The notes: generated by a model not told the origin, from the letters alone. A DNA stretch of 15,044 nucleotides from CAZUSU01 sp964623315 (GCA_964623315.1 CAZUSU010000041.1:1-15044), one strand, 5' to 3'. Positions 6,100 through 13,462 are shown, numbered from the stretch's first letter. Made by a program: numbers and translations.

Positions 6100-6122
6100 T
6101 TGACTAGTTTTAAACTAGTCAA
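6100..6122 (+). promoter_or_regulatory. 23-nt palindrome at the nusA transcription start
   Basis: Two perfect 11-nt arms, TTGACTAGTTT and AAACTAGTCAA, flank a single T. The predicted start of transcription (about 6102) is inside the left arm. It could be a repressor operator or, in RNA, a hairpin capping the 5' end of the nusA message. Confidence 0.65.
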
Positions 6123-6138
6123 TTTTTATACCTATCGT

Positions 6139-7332
6139 ATGTCAAGTCCCATCATGCAGGCGATGAAACAAATCGCCGACGAAAAAGGAATTAAACCGGA
6201 AACCGTGCTTGACGCCATTCAACAGGCGCTCGCGGCCGCCTTTCGGAAGGATTTTGGCACAAAAAATCAAAATGTTGCCATTGAATTTGACGCCGAGACG
6301 GGCGGCATGCGCGCGTATGATGAAAAAAAGGTGGTGCCGGACATGGACATAGAAGAAATTACGCGTCTTGATGAAGAAGAAAATCGGCTTCGCGAAGAAG
6401 CGCTTGCCCGCTCCGAAGAACCGCCGATGCCGGATCCGGATCGTCCGCGATTTAACGCCAAAACAGAATTAATGATCAGCGAAGCAAAAAAAATGCAGGG
6501 CGGCGTTTCCATTGGAGACGATTTGCGCTTGCCGCTGGAAATTCCCACGGCATTTGGTCGTATGGCGGCGATGACTGCCAAACAGGTGATCACACAAAAG
6601 TTGCGCGAAGCGGAACGCCTGATGATTTACGAAGAGTACAAAAATAAAATCGGTGAAATTTTGCAAGGTACGGTACAGCGTCGCGATGGCAGAAACTTCC
6701 TGATTGATTTTGGTCGTTTTAGCGTGGTTCTGCCGCCGGAAGAACAGATTATCGGTGAATTTTTACGTCCGGGCGCTCGGGTAAAAGTGTATGTGGTTTC
6801 TTGCACACTGGGTAGCCGTGGTCCGGAAGTCATTGTGTCGCGCGCACATCCCAACATGGTGCGCAGTACTTTTGCGCAAGAAATTCCTGAAATTCAAAAG
6901 GGTGTAGTTGAAATTAAAGCGCTCGCCCGCGAAGGCGGATCGCGCAGTAAAGTTGCGGTGTGGAGCGCCGACGAATCTATTGATCCCATCGGCGCTTGTA
7001 TTGGTCAACGCGGCGCGCGTATCCAAACAATCATCGCCGAATTGGGGGGAGAAAAAGTTGACATCATTCAGTGGGACGCAGAGCCGGATAAATTTATTAC
7101 CAACGCATTATCACCGGCGCAAGTTGTGGCCATTAAGCTGAACCCAGAAGATAAAGTGGCTACGGTGACCGTTGCCGGTGATCAATTTTCTTTGGCCATT
7201 GGTAAGGGTGGTCAAAACGTGCGCCTCGCCGCAAAATTAACCGGCTGGACCATTACCGTGCAACAGCACGAGAGCGAAGCCGTCATTGAAGCCGTCATTG
7301 AAGCGGCTCCCATTGAAACACCAACCGAATAA
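6139..7332 (+). CDS. nusA: Transcription termination/antitermination factor NusA
   Basis: 397 residues. NusA binds RNA polymerase and nascent RNA and modulates pausing, termination and antitermination. The N-terminal polymerase-binding domain (1-about 165) ends in the family signature MTAKQVITQKLREAER (145-160). An S1 domain follows (about 174-236, GTVQRRDGRNFLIDFG), then KH1 (about 237-315, IGACIGQRGARI) and KH2 (about 330-376, LAIGKGGQNVRLA). There is no acidic C-terminal repeat region, so it is the short form. A highly charged stretch (about 68-105) interrupts the N-terminal domain and looks like an insertion relative to E. coli NusA. The start is the ATG at 6139; no Shine-Dalgarno sequence is seen. 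An ATG at 6154 is an alternative. Confidence 0.96.
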   Translation: MSSPIMQAMKQIADEKGIKPETVLDAIQQALAAAFRKDFGTKNQNVAIEFDAETGGMRAYDEKKVVPDMDIEEITRLDEEENRLREEALARSEEPPMPDPDRPRFNAKTELMISEAKKMQGGVSIGDDLRLPLEIPTAFGRMAAMTAKQVITQKLREAERLMIYEEYKNKIGEILQGTVQRRDGRNFLIDFGRFSVVLPPEEQIIGEFLRPGARVKVYVVSCTLGSRGPEVIVSRAHPNMVRSTFAQEIPEIQKGVVEIKALAREGGSRSKVAVWSADESIDPIGACIGQRGARIQTIIAELGGEKVDIIQWDAEPDKFITNALSPAQVVAIKLNPEDKVATVTVAGDQFSLAIGKGGQNVRLAAKLTGWTITVQQHESEAVIEAVIEAAPIETPTE

Positions 7333-7342
7333 TCCCTCACGT

Positions 7343-8086
7343 ATGTTTCGTTCATTTTTCAACACCATCCTGTACCAGCCGCTCTACAATTTACTCATCG
7401 CCATTGTTGCCGTCACTCCGTTGCACGACATGGGCGTTGCGATTATTTTGATCACCCTGCTGATTAGATTAGTACTTCATCCGTTTTCCATCGGCGCGTT
7501 TCGTTCCCAGCGCATCATGCAACGCATGCAACCAAAGCTCGCCGAGCTAAAAGCAAAACACAAAGACGATAAACAAGCGCTGACGCAAGCGACGATGGCC
7601 ATGTATAAGGAACACAAAATAAATCCAATATCGTCTTGCTTGCCGATGCTTCTGCAACTGCCCATACTGCTTGCGTTGTATTGGGTACTCACCGCCGGCC
7701 TCAAAGAAGTTGATCTGTCTTTGCTTTATTCATTTACGCCGAGGCCGCCGAATATTTCTTCGGTTGCGTTTGGATTTTTACCTTTGCACGAAGCAAGTTG
7801 GGTGCTGGCTGTCCTTGCCGGCGCCGCGCAATTCTGGCAGACAAAAATGATGCAGGTCCCGCCGCCCGTCATAAAAACCGAAGGGAGCAAAGATGAGGAT
7901 TTTGCCGCGCGCTTAAATCAGCAGATGCTTTATATGATGCCCGTTCTGACGGTGGTGATTGGCTGGAGTTTACCGGCCGGCTTGACACTGTACTGGCTCG
8001 TGGCGACATTGCTTACCGTACTGCAACAATGGTATATTTTTAGACAACTTGATCACGAAGAAGCCGCTCGCAAAGTCGCTTCATAA
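7343..8086 (+). CDS. yidC: Membrane protein insertase YidC/Oxa1
   Basis: 247 residues of the short YidC/Oxa1 type: five membrane segments but no N-terminal periplasmic domain and no lipobox cysteine. It inserts and folds membrane proteins, alone or with SecYEG. After the first helix (about 14-45) comes the conserved groove arginine, R42 in LLIRLVLHPF. The cytoplasmic helical hairpin (about 54-97) is rich in K/Q, and the family motif NPISSCLPMLLQLPIL (94-109) opens the next helix. The final helices, YMMPVLTVVIGWSLPAGLTLYW (about 197-218), carry the LPAGLTLYW signature. The C-terminal tail is short. It follows nusA by 10 bases, not the common rpmH-rnpA-yidC arrangement. Confidence 0.93.
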   Translation: MFRSFFNTILYQPLYNLLIAIVAVTPLHDMGVAIILITLLIRLVLHPFSIGAFRSQRIMQRMQPKLAELKAKHKDDKQALTQATMAMYKEHKINPISSCLPMLLQLPILLALYWVLTAGLKEVDLSLLYSFTPRPPNISSVAFGFLPLHEASWVLAVLAGAAQFWQTKMMQVPPPVIKTEGSKDEDFAARLNQQMLYMMPVLTVVIGWSLPAGLTLYWLVATLLTVLQQWYIFRQLDHEEAARKVAS

Positions 8087-8104
8087 AAATCGTACAAGGG
8101 AGGT

Positions 8105-8353
8105 ATGCACACACGAACAGGTTCACAGTTGCGCGGCACACCCGTGTGCACTCAGCAACAGATAAAATTAGGGAAGGTGCGGGATGTTATTATTGACACC
8201 GATAGCGGGCGTTTGTTCCAAATTGTCGCGCGGACGCGTCTCTTGGGCGGCATGGATGTATTAATTCCATTTGATGCCATCATAGAAATTCGTGATGAAA
8301 TGGTAATAGTGAAAGACACCGTGGTGCCAAACACGGCGCCGGCGCTTGCGTAG
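8105..8353 (+). CDS. PRC-barrel domain protein
   Basis: 82 residues. The core is RGTPVCTQQQIKLGKVRDVIIDTDSGRLFQIVAR followed by VLIPFDAIIEIRDEMVIVKDTV, a PRC-barrel pattern (G-x-V...G.V.D...D..G.I..., then strands ending in IPFDAI). Such barrels act in RNA processing (RimM) or as stand-alone adaptors in photosynthesis or division-related settings; no partner is visible here. The start is ATG 8105; the purine run AGGGAGG ends one base before it, too close for a normal Shine-Dalgarno sequence. It follows yidC by 18 bases. Confidence 0.75.
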   Translation: MHTRTGSQLRGTPVCTQQQIKLGKVRDVIIDTDSGRLFQIVARTRLLGGMDVLIPFDAIIEIRDEMVIVKDTVVPNTAPALA

Positions 8354-8359
8354 AGTATT

Positions 8360-9142
8360 ATGGAATTGACGCCGCAACTGATTTGCCGCTTGTACCGCGC
8401 GTGCGGTGGGGTGGCCGCACCGCTTATGGTGCAGAGATTGCTCGGTAGGAATGGCGTTGCGGTTTTGGCAACGATGACAGCGTGCGCAGAATATTTTGAC
8501 ACCGCGCCAACGTCACCGCACGCCATTGCATTTGAACGCAAAATGCGGCGCGCGCGGCTGGCCGCGTCTCTGGTGGCGCATTTGCCGTTTGTGCGCGCTC
8601 TTGCCGTGTGTAATTCATTAGGATTGCACACTGTCCATGAGAATAGCGACATTGATTTTTTTATTATTACCGCACGAGGACGCGCATGGACCGCACGTTT
8701 TTTTGTTACGGCGGCGCTCGCGCTGGCGCGTTTGCGTACGGGTGAGGCGCGTCGTGATCCGGTATGCGCCAGTTTTTTTGTTGACGAAACCGTGAGTGAT
8801 TTGTCGCACTTAATGATTGAACGCGACATTTATTTTGAAGTGTGGCAGAGGGCGTTGATTCCGCTGTTTGGGGCGTCTGTTTTTTTTAAAAATGTCGCTC
8901 TGACGGCACCGCACGCGCACACGGGGAGTAAAAAAATATCTCTGGCGCAAAAAGTTTTTGAATTTTTCGCGCGCGCATTTCCGGAATCAGCGGCACGCCA
9001 CATACAATGGCGTCTGATGCCCGCCGAAGTGCGGGCCTCTGCGGGGCGCGGCGGCACCAATGTGGTGTGTGCCTCCGGCATTATTAAGTTGCATCTGAAT
9101 GATCGCCGCGTTGCGTTACGTGATGCGGTATATTCAGTATGA
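8360..9142 (+). CDS. Nucleotidyltransferase-fold protein
   Basis: 260 residues. A pol-beta-type nucleotidyltransferase motif lies at 84-104: CNSLGLHTVHENSDIDFFIIT, with the metal-binding aspartates D97 and D99. The usual GS before this motif reads NS here (N85-S86), a substitution in the phosphate-contacting turn. The region after it (AWTARFFVTAALALARLRTG) is helical. The rest, with VFEFFARAFPESAARHIQWRL, has no motif I recognise. It is coupled by an ATGA overlap to the O-antigen-ligase-like gene, so a role in modifying or regulating a surface glycan is plausible but inferred. The NS substitution leaves activity uncertain. Confidence 0.65.
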   Translation: MELTPQLICRLYRACGGVAAPLMVQRLLGRNGVAVLATMTACAEYFDTAPTSPHAIAFERKMRRARLAASLVAHLPFVRALAVCNSLGLHTVHENSDIDFFIITARGRAWTARFFVTAALALARLRTGEARRDPVCASFFVDETVSDLSHLMIERDIYFEVWQRALIPLFGASVFFKNVALTAPHAHTGSKKISLAQKVFEFFARAFPESAARHIQWRLMPAEVRASAGRGGTNVVCASGIIKLHLNDRRVALRDAVYSV

Positions 9143-10347
9143 ACGTCCTCAAAAAAATACCCGCCACCCTGTGGGCCGCGCTCATCGGTTTTTTATTGCC
9201 GTGGCAAACGCGCTATTTGATTGAGGTGCCGGCGGTTGGCGCGGTCACGTGGGAGTTTGGCGTTATCAGTGTATATCTGTCGCAGGTGGTAGTGGCAGTA
9301 TGGTTAATACGTGAGTGGTGGCCGCACCGGCATACCGCACGGATCACCGTTCCTTACACCATACTCGCCTTTATTTTATTACAGTTGGCAATAAGTGCGC
9401 AGAAATTTTTGACACTGCAATTATTGGTCAGTGCCGCACTGCTTATTGGTCTCGGTGTCGTATTGCGCCGACGTTTAGAAATTCGTACCCCATTTTTTGC
9501 CGCGTTTATTATTAGTTCGGTACTGCAAGCCATGCTCGGATTTTTACAAGTCGTTTTTGGCGGCGCCTTTGCCAGTACGATTTTGGGAATTGCCGTGCAT
9601 CAGGCATCGGATGCCGGTGCGGCCGTGGTGCTGGCGGCCGATGGCGTGCGTTATTTGCGCGCATATGGCGGGCAACCGCATCCGAATATTTTTGGTTTTC
9701 AGATGCTGGTGGCGCTCGTTGCTTTTGTGTCCATTGTGAACAAATCGGCGCTAACTTTGAAACGCGCCCACATAACGCAGGTGAGCGTGGTGCTTGCCGG
9801 TGCGCTGGTTTTATCTTTTTCGCGGAGCGCACTGCTCGCGTATCTGTTGGTGGCCGCTCTGTGGTGGTTTGGCCGCGAAAAGTACGGCGTGATGGCGCGA
9901 CGTATTATGCAACGCAGTTTTATAACGGTCGCGGTGTTATTAGTCGTACTGGCGCCGTTATTTTTTGGACGTCTTATGGTAAAAAATCCGTTGGAGGTAC
10001 GCTCGGTAAACGAACGCGTCGCTTCGCTCACGGCGTGGCAAAATATTTTTTCTGAATATCGGTGGGGGGGTGTGGGGTGGGGCGCGTACTCCTCGGTAAT
10101 TGACGGTGCCACGACCGGAGACCGGCGCGTACCGGTGCATAACGTTTTTTTGTTGGCGCTTGCAGAATTCGGTATTGTGGGCAGTGCGCTACTGCTGGCG
10201 GGCATAGGGAAATACGCAAAAAAAATGCCGCCGATTTTTTGGTGCGCCATTGCCCCCGCGTTATTATTTGACCATTTTTTATTGTCTCTGTGGGCAGGGA
10301 TGGTGCTGGGGGCCGTTCTCGTTTTTTCGCTTTTTGAGGACAATTAA
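9139..10347 (+). CDS. O-antigen ligase/polymerase-like (Wzy) membrane protein
   Basis: 402 residues with about 10-11 hydrophobic segments and a large loop after residue 140, the layout of Wzy/WaaL-type glycan polymerases and ligases in the cytoplasmic membrane. Supporting motifs: a loop segment RAYGGQPHPNIFGFQM (about 174-189), the SFSRSALLAY helix (about 226-235), an arginine-rich stretch, and VGWGAYSSV...VHNVFLLALAEFGIVGS (about 312-349), resembling the HN...E.G..G region of the O-antigen ligase domain. It would join or polymerise lipid-linked glycans; the substrate cannot be told. ATG 9139 overlaps the previous stop, so it is coupled to the nucleotidyltransferase gene. Gene-family recognition is by pattern only. 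Confidence 0.75.
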   Translation: MNVLKKIPATLWAALIGFLLPWQTRYLIEVPAVGAVTWEFGVISVYLSQVVVAVWLIREWWPHRHTARITVPYTILAFILLQLAISAQKFLTLQLLVSAALLIGLGVVLRRRLEIRTPFFAAFIISSVLQAMLGFLQVVFGGAFASTILGIAVHQASDAGAAVVLAADGVRYLRAYGGQPHPNIFGFQMLVALVAFVSIVNKSALTLKRAHITQVSVVLAGALVLSFSRSALLAYLLVAALWWFGREKYGVMARRIMQRSFITVAVLLVVLAPLFFGRLMVKNPLEVRSVNERVASLTAWQNIFSEYRWGGVGWGAYSSVIDGATTGDRRVPVHNVFLLALAEFGIVGSALLLAGIGKYAKKMPPIFWCAIAPALLFDHFLLSLWAGMVLGAVLVFSLFEDN

Positions 10348-10365
10348 CCATACTTCCGCACGGAC

Positions 10366-10394
10366 TTGACAGCTTTATTTTCATGAGATAACAT
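10366..10394 (+). promoter_or_regulatory. groESL promoter
   Basis: Consensus TTGACA (10366-10371), 17-nt spacer, TAACAT (10389-10394). The CIRCE element begins four bases downstream and covers the expected start point. Confidence 0.8.
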
Positions 10395-10397
10395 GCG

Positions 10398-10424
10398 TTA
10401 GCACTCTCATTGTGACAGTGCTAA
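10398..10424 (+). promoter_or_regulatory. CIRCE operator (HrcA site)
   Basis: TTAGCACTC, nine bases, CAGTGCTAA. The consensus is TTAGCACTC-N9-GAGTGCTAA, so only the first base of the right arm differs. HrcA binding here would repress groESL and release it on heat stress. No hrcA gene lies in the window. Confidence 0.93.
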
Positions 10425-10453
10425 AATTAATAATTATTTATTTTATTCAGCAT

Positions 10454-10744
10454 ATGCTCAAACCACTTCATGACCACCTCATTGTTGAGCCGATTGACCT
10501 CAAAGAACAGGCAACGGCGTCCGGCATTATTCTGCCCGATACCATTGAAGGCGAAAAGCCGCAACAGGGAAAAGTAACGGCTGTCGGTCCCGGAAAATTG
10601 TTGGAAAACGGCACACGCGCGCCGATGTCCGTGAAAGTGGGCGACGTCGTGGTGTTCAAAAAATATGCGCCGGACGAAGTAAAAATAAAAAGCGTTGAAT
10701 ATTTAGTCATCGCCGAGTCAGACGTATTAGCAATTGTTGAATAA
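10454..10744 (+). CDS. groES: Co-chaperonin GroES
   Basis: 96 residues, the normal length. It opens MLKPLHDHLIVEPID, carries the mobile loop region QATASGIILPDTI (about residues 18-30) that contacts GroEL, then the QGKVTAVGPG turn and VKVGDVVVFKKYAPDEVKI barrel strands typical of Cpn10. It forms a heptameric lid over GroEL during ATP-dependent protein folding. I used the ATG at 10454; an in-frame GTG at 10412 would start inside CIRCE and add non-homologous residues. No Shine-Dalgarno sequence is seen. Ten bases separate its stop from groEL. Confidence 0.97.
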   Translation: MLKPLHDHLIVEPIDLKEQATASGIILPDTIEGEKPQQGKVTAVGPGKLLENGTRAPMSVKVGDVVVFKKYAPDEVKIKSVEYLVIAESDVLAIVE

Positions 10745-10754
10745 TAAAAATCAT

Positions 10755-12392
10755 ATGGCAGCAAAACAAATTTTGTTTGATGAAAAAGCGCGCGCCGCAT
10801 TAAAACGCGGTGTGGACATTCTCGCTAACGTGGTAAAAATTACACTTGGGCCAAAAGGGCGCAACGTGGTGTTGGATCGCGGTTATGGTTCTCCGAACAT
10901 TACCAAAGACGGTGTGTCCGTGGCAAAAGAAATTGAACTGGAAGACAAGTTTGAAAATCTCGGCGCGGAACTCGTTAAGGAAGTGGCCAGCAAAACCAAC
11001 GATGTTGCCGGTGATGGTACCACCACCGCCACCGTACTCGCGCAAGCAATTCTTGCCGAAGGGTTGCGCAACGTGACGGCCGGTTCATCGCCGCTCGCCA
11101 TTCGGCGGGGTATTGAAAAGGCCGTTGAGGCAGTGGTCAAAGAATTAAAAGAAAAAATTTCACAACCCGTGGCCGGCGACGCCATTCAGCAAGTTGCTTC
11201 TATTTCTGCCAACGACGCGGACATTGGCGCGGTGATTGCGAAGGCGATTAAAGAGGTCGGCGAAAACGGCGTCATTACCGTGGAAGAGGGTCAGGCGTTT
11301 GGTATTGAAACGGAAGTTGTCAAAGGGATGCGGTTTGATAAGGGCTACGTGTCTCCCTACATGATTACGAATGCGGAACGAATGGAAGCGGAACAAACAG
11401 ACCCCTACATTCTGATTACGGATAAAAAAATTTCGTCCGTGCAGGATATTTTGCCGCTTTTGGAAAAAGTGGCGCAATCCGGTCGCAAAGATATTGTGAT
11501 TATTGCAGAAGAAGTAGATGGCGAAGCGCTCGCCACTTTTGTGGTGAACAAATTACGCGGCACGTTTAATGTGTTGGCCGTTAAGGCACCGGGCTTTGGC
11601 GATCGCCGCAAAGAAATGTTACAGGACATTGCCGTTCTGACCGGCGGACGAGTGATTACCGAAGAGGTCGGCTTGAAGCTGGATAAAACCGAATTGGCAG
11701 ATTTGGGGCACGCGCGCAAAGTGGTAGCCACCAAAGAAACGTGTACGATTATTGATGGCGCCGGAGAACCGCAAGCCATTACCGACCGCACGGCGCAAAT
11801 TAAAAAATTAATTGAACAGACGGATTCAGAATTTGATCGCGAAAAGTTAGAGGAACGCTTGGCAAAATTGTCCGGCGGAGTGGGCGTCATTAAAGTAGGC
11901 GCCGCAACCGAAACAGAAATGAAAGAGGTGAAGCACCGTATTGAAGACGCCGTTGCGTCCACCAAGGCGGCCATTGAAGAGGGGATTGTGCCGGGAGGCG
12001 GCGTGGCATTACTGCGCGCGCGCGGCGTGTTGGATGCGCTGGGGCTCACGGGCGATGAGCAAATCGGCGTGAACATTATTCGCCGCGCTATTGAAGAGCC
12101 ACTGCGTCAGATTGCGGTGAACGCCGGTAAAGACGGAGGCGTGGTTGCCGAAGAAGTAAAAAAGCGCACAGGCGCCGAAGGTTACAACGCGGCAACGGAC
12201 ACCTATGAAGACATGATGAAAGCCGGTATTGTTGACCCAACCAAAGTGACGCGCAGTGCATTGCAAAATGCGGCGTCAATTGCGGCGCTACTGTTAACAA
12301 CCGAAGCGTTGGTCACGGAAAAACCAAAGAAAGAAGAATCGTCAGCCGGTGGCCATGGTGGTCACGGCGGCGGCATGGACATGGGATACTAA
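10755..12392 (+). CDS. groEL: Chaperonin GroEL (Hsp60)
   Basis: 545 residues. The ATP site is intact: the LGPKGRNVVLDRGYGSP stretch (31-47), TKDGVSVAKEI (50-60) and the NDVAGDGTTTATVLAQAIL block with catalytic Asp87. The apical domain (about 190-375) carries the KGYVSPYMITNAERMEAE strand and FVVNKLRGTFNVLAVKAPGFGDRRKEMLQDIA. The equatorial return GGVGVIKVGAATETEMKEVKHRIEDA and VPGGGVALLRA are canonical. The tail is glycine/histidine-rich and ends GGMDMGY, a variant of the usual GGM repeat. It folds substrates in a double-ring complex with GroES and is co-transcribed from the CIRCE-controlled promoter. Confidence 0.98.
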   Translation: MAAKQILFDEKARAALKRGVDILANVVKITLGPKGRNVVLDRGYGSPNITKDGVSVAKEIELEDKFENLGAELVKEVASKTNDVAGDGTTTATVLAQAILAEGLRNVTAGSSPLAIRRGIEKAVEAVVKELKEKISQPVAGDAIQQVASISANDADIGAVIAKAIKEVGENGVITVEEGQAFGIETEVVKGMRFDKGYVSPYMITNAERMEAEQTDPYILITDKKISSVQDILPLLEKVAQSGRKDIVIIAEEVDGEALATFVVNKLRGTFNVLAVKAPGFGDRRKEMLQDIAVLTGGRVITEEVGLKLDKTELADLGHARKVVATKETCTIIDGAGEPQAITDRTAQIKKLIEQTDSEFDREKLEERLAKLSGGVGVIKVGAATETEMKEVKHRIEDAVASTKAAIEEGIVPGGGVALLRARGVLDALGLTGDEQIGVNIIRRAIEEPLRQIAVNAGKDGGVVAEEVKKRTGAEGYNAATDTYEDMMKAGIVDPTKVTRSALQNAASIAALLLTTEALVTEKPKKEESSAGGHGGHGGGMDMGY

Positions 12393-12394
12393 AT

Positions 12395-12442
12395 AAAAAA
12401 AGTGACACACCGCCCGCGCGTTTTTCGTGAGGGTGGTGTGTC
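12395..12442 (-). terminator. Terminator of the small minus-strand gene
   Basis: On the minus strand GACACACCACCC (12442-12431) pairs with GGGCGGTGTGTC (12415-12404), 12 bp with one wobble, and is followed by an interrupted T-run. Read on the plus strand the hairpin follows groEL but has no U-tract, so it fits best as the end of the minus-strand unit. It may still help stop groESL transcription. Confidence 0.7.
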
Positions 12443-12463
12443 GCGTGTGGTGTGTCGCATGGG

Positions 12464-12715
12464 CTACAGCACCGAGTCAATCTTCGGGTCCAAGAAGCCG
12501 ATCGCAAACCCGCACACAACCATACCGGGCATCGGCAGAGTTGCGAGCGACCGACGCACGAAGCGCGGCACGAGCCGCTTCATCCGGTCGCCGGAAAGCA
12601 CATCCGCCGTACCAAGCACCATCATCGGCACCGCGCCGACGAATGCAATGCCGGCGCCCAGCAGAATCAGCGACACGCCAGCGCTGTCGCGCGCGACATT
12701 CTTCAATGAGGGCAT
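12464..12715 (-). CDS. Small two-helix membrane protein with strong RBS
   Basis: 83 residues. Hydrophobic segments lie at about 14-40 (VSLILLGAGIAFVGAVPMMVL) and 60-75 (LPMPGMVVCGFAIGFL), separated by a basic loop (RMKRLVPRFVRRS), which suggests a helical hairpin with the loop in the cytoplasm. No family is recognised. The start is decided by AGGAGGT (12726-12720) four bases before the ATG, one of the few canonical Shine-Dalgarno sequences here. It has its own promoter and terminator and lies as an inverted island between groEL and nth. The coding potential is supported by this full set of signals rather than by homology. Confidence 0.65.
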   Translation of the reverse strand: MPSLKNVARDSAGVSLILLGAGIAFVGAVPMMVLGTADVLSGDRMKRLVPRFVRRSLATLPMPGMVVCGFAIGFLDPKIDSVL

Positions 12716-12761
12716 AGGTACCTCCTGCGGCGCGCTTGTTGCGCCGTTTCATCTGTAGAGT

Positions 12762-12791
12762 ACAGTACGCCGGTTTGGTATGGTTTGTCAA
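12762..12791 (-). promoter_or_regulatory. Promoter of the small minus-strand membrane gene
   Basis: Minus-strand TTGACA (12791-12786), 18-nt spacer, TACTGT (12767-12762). The -35 ends at the nth start codon, so the two divergent genes share this 80-bp region. Confidence 0.5.
12776..12784 (+). promoter_or_regulatory. Extended -10 promoter of nth
   Basis: TGG followed by TATGGT (12779-12784) lies eight bases before the ATG at 12793, the same spacing as prfB. No convincing -35. It implies a leaderless nth message. Confidence 0.35.
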
Positions 12792-12792
12792 T

Positions 12793-13419
12793 ATGAAACA
12801 GCGCGCACACATAATTCTGGCCGAGCTCAAAAAAATATTTCCGGACGCCGGCATGATGTTGAAATTTTCAAATCATTGGGAGTTGGTTGTTGCCGTTTCA
12901 TTGTCCGCACAATGCACGGACAAAAAAATTAATGAAGTCACGGAAAAACTTTTTAAAAAATATAAAACGCTGGAAGATTATTGCGCCGCAGATGTGGCCG
13001 AATTTGAGCGCGATATTTTTCAGACGGGATTTTATAAACAGAAAACAAAACACCTTTTAGCGGCGGCCAAAATGTTGCGCGAAAAATTTGGCGGTGTGGT
13101 GCCGCGCACCATGAAAGAATTAATGGAACTGTCCGGCGTTGGCCGCAAAACCGCCAACGTGGTTCTGGGAAATGCGTTTGGCATTGTCGTGGGTATTGCC
13201 GTTGATACGCACGTGCGGCGGCTGGCCCGCGTGTTTGGTTTGTCGGCGCACACGGCGCCAGAAAAAATTGAACAAGATTTGATGCGCCTCATTCCGCCGG
13301 AAGATTGGTTTCGCACCACCTATCTTTTTATAGAATACGGCCGAGCGTTTTGCACGGCGCGCCGGCACGCGCACGATGCGTGCCCCATTACAAAATTATT
13401 GAAGGCACACGGCGATTGA
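12793..13419 (+). CDS. nth: Endonuclease III (DNA glycosylase/AP lyase)
   Basis: 208 residues, close to the usual 211. It removes oxidised pyrimidines and nicks the abasic site in base-excision repair. The helix-hairpin-helix is LSGVGRKTANVVLGNAFG (113-130), with the catalytic lysine K119 and the catalytic aspartate D138 in IAVDTHV. LSAQCTDKKIN (about 37-47) is the early family motif. The C-terminal [4Fe-4S] loop, C-x6-C-x2-C-x5-C in the family, keeps C187 and C197, but the second and fourth positions are H194 and L203. The cluster is therefore probably absent or differently liganded, though the catalytic core is intact. The ATG at 12793 gives the family N-terminus; the ORF opens upstream at 12736 without homology. 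Confidence 0.93.
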   Translation: MKQRAHIILAELKKIFPDAGMMLKFSNHWELVVAVSLSAQCTDKKINEVTEKLFKKYKTLEDYCAADVAEFERDIFQTGFYKQKTKHLLAAAKMLREKFGGVVPRTMKELMELSGVGRKTANVVLGNAFGIVVGIAVDTHVRRLARVFGLSAHTAPEKIEQDLMRLIPPEDWFRTTYLFIEYGRAFCTARRHAHDACPITKLLKAHGD

Positions 13420-13444
13420 TTTTTTTGTTTGAATCGGTTATAGT
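13416..13444 (+). promoter_or_regulatory. Promoter of a short plus-strand unit
   Basis: TTGATT (13416-13421), 17-nt spacer, TATAGT (13439-13444). The -35 overlaps the nth stop codon. The expected start is near 13451, ahead of a leader hairpin and a 28-codon ORF. Confidence 0.65.
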
Positions 13445-13462
13445 TGTTTTAACCTGTTTTTT

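Noticed and set aside
6100..6122. TrpR-type operator upstream of nusA
   Set aside because: It contains two CTAG half-sites like the trp operator, but they are seven bases apart instead of four, and the gene context is not tryptophan-related.
6100..6138. TTG start extending NusA upstream
   Set aside because: It begins within the palindrome at or before the predicted transcription start, and the extra residues match nothing in the family.
10412..10453. GTG start extending GroES upstream
   Set aside because: It lies inside CIRCE, and the additional residues are not GroES-like.
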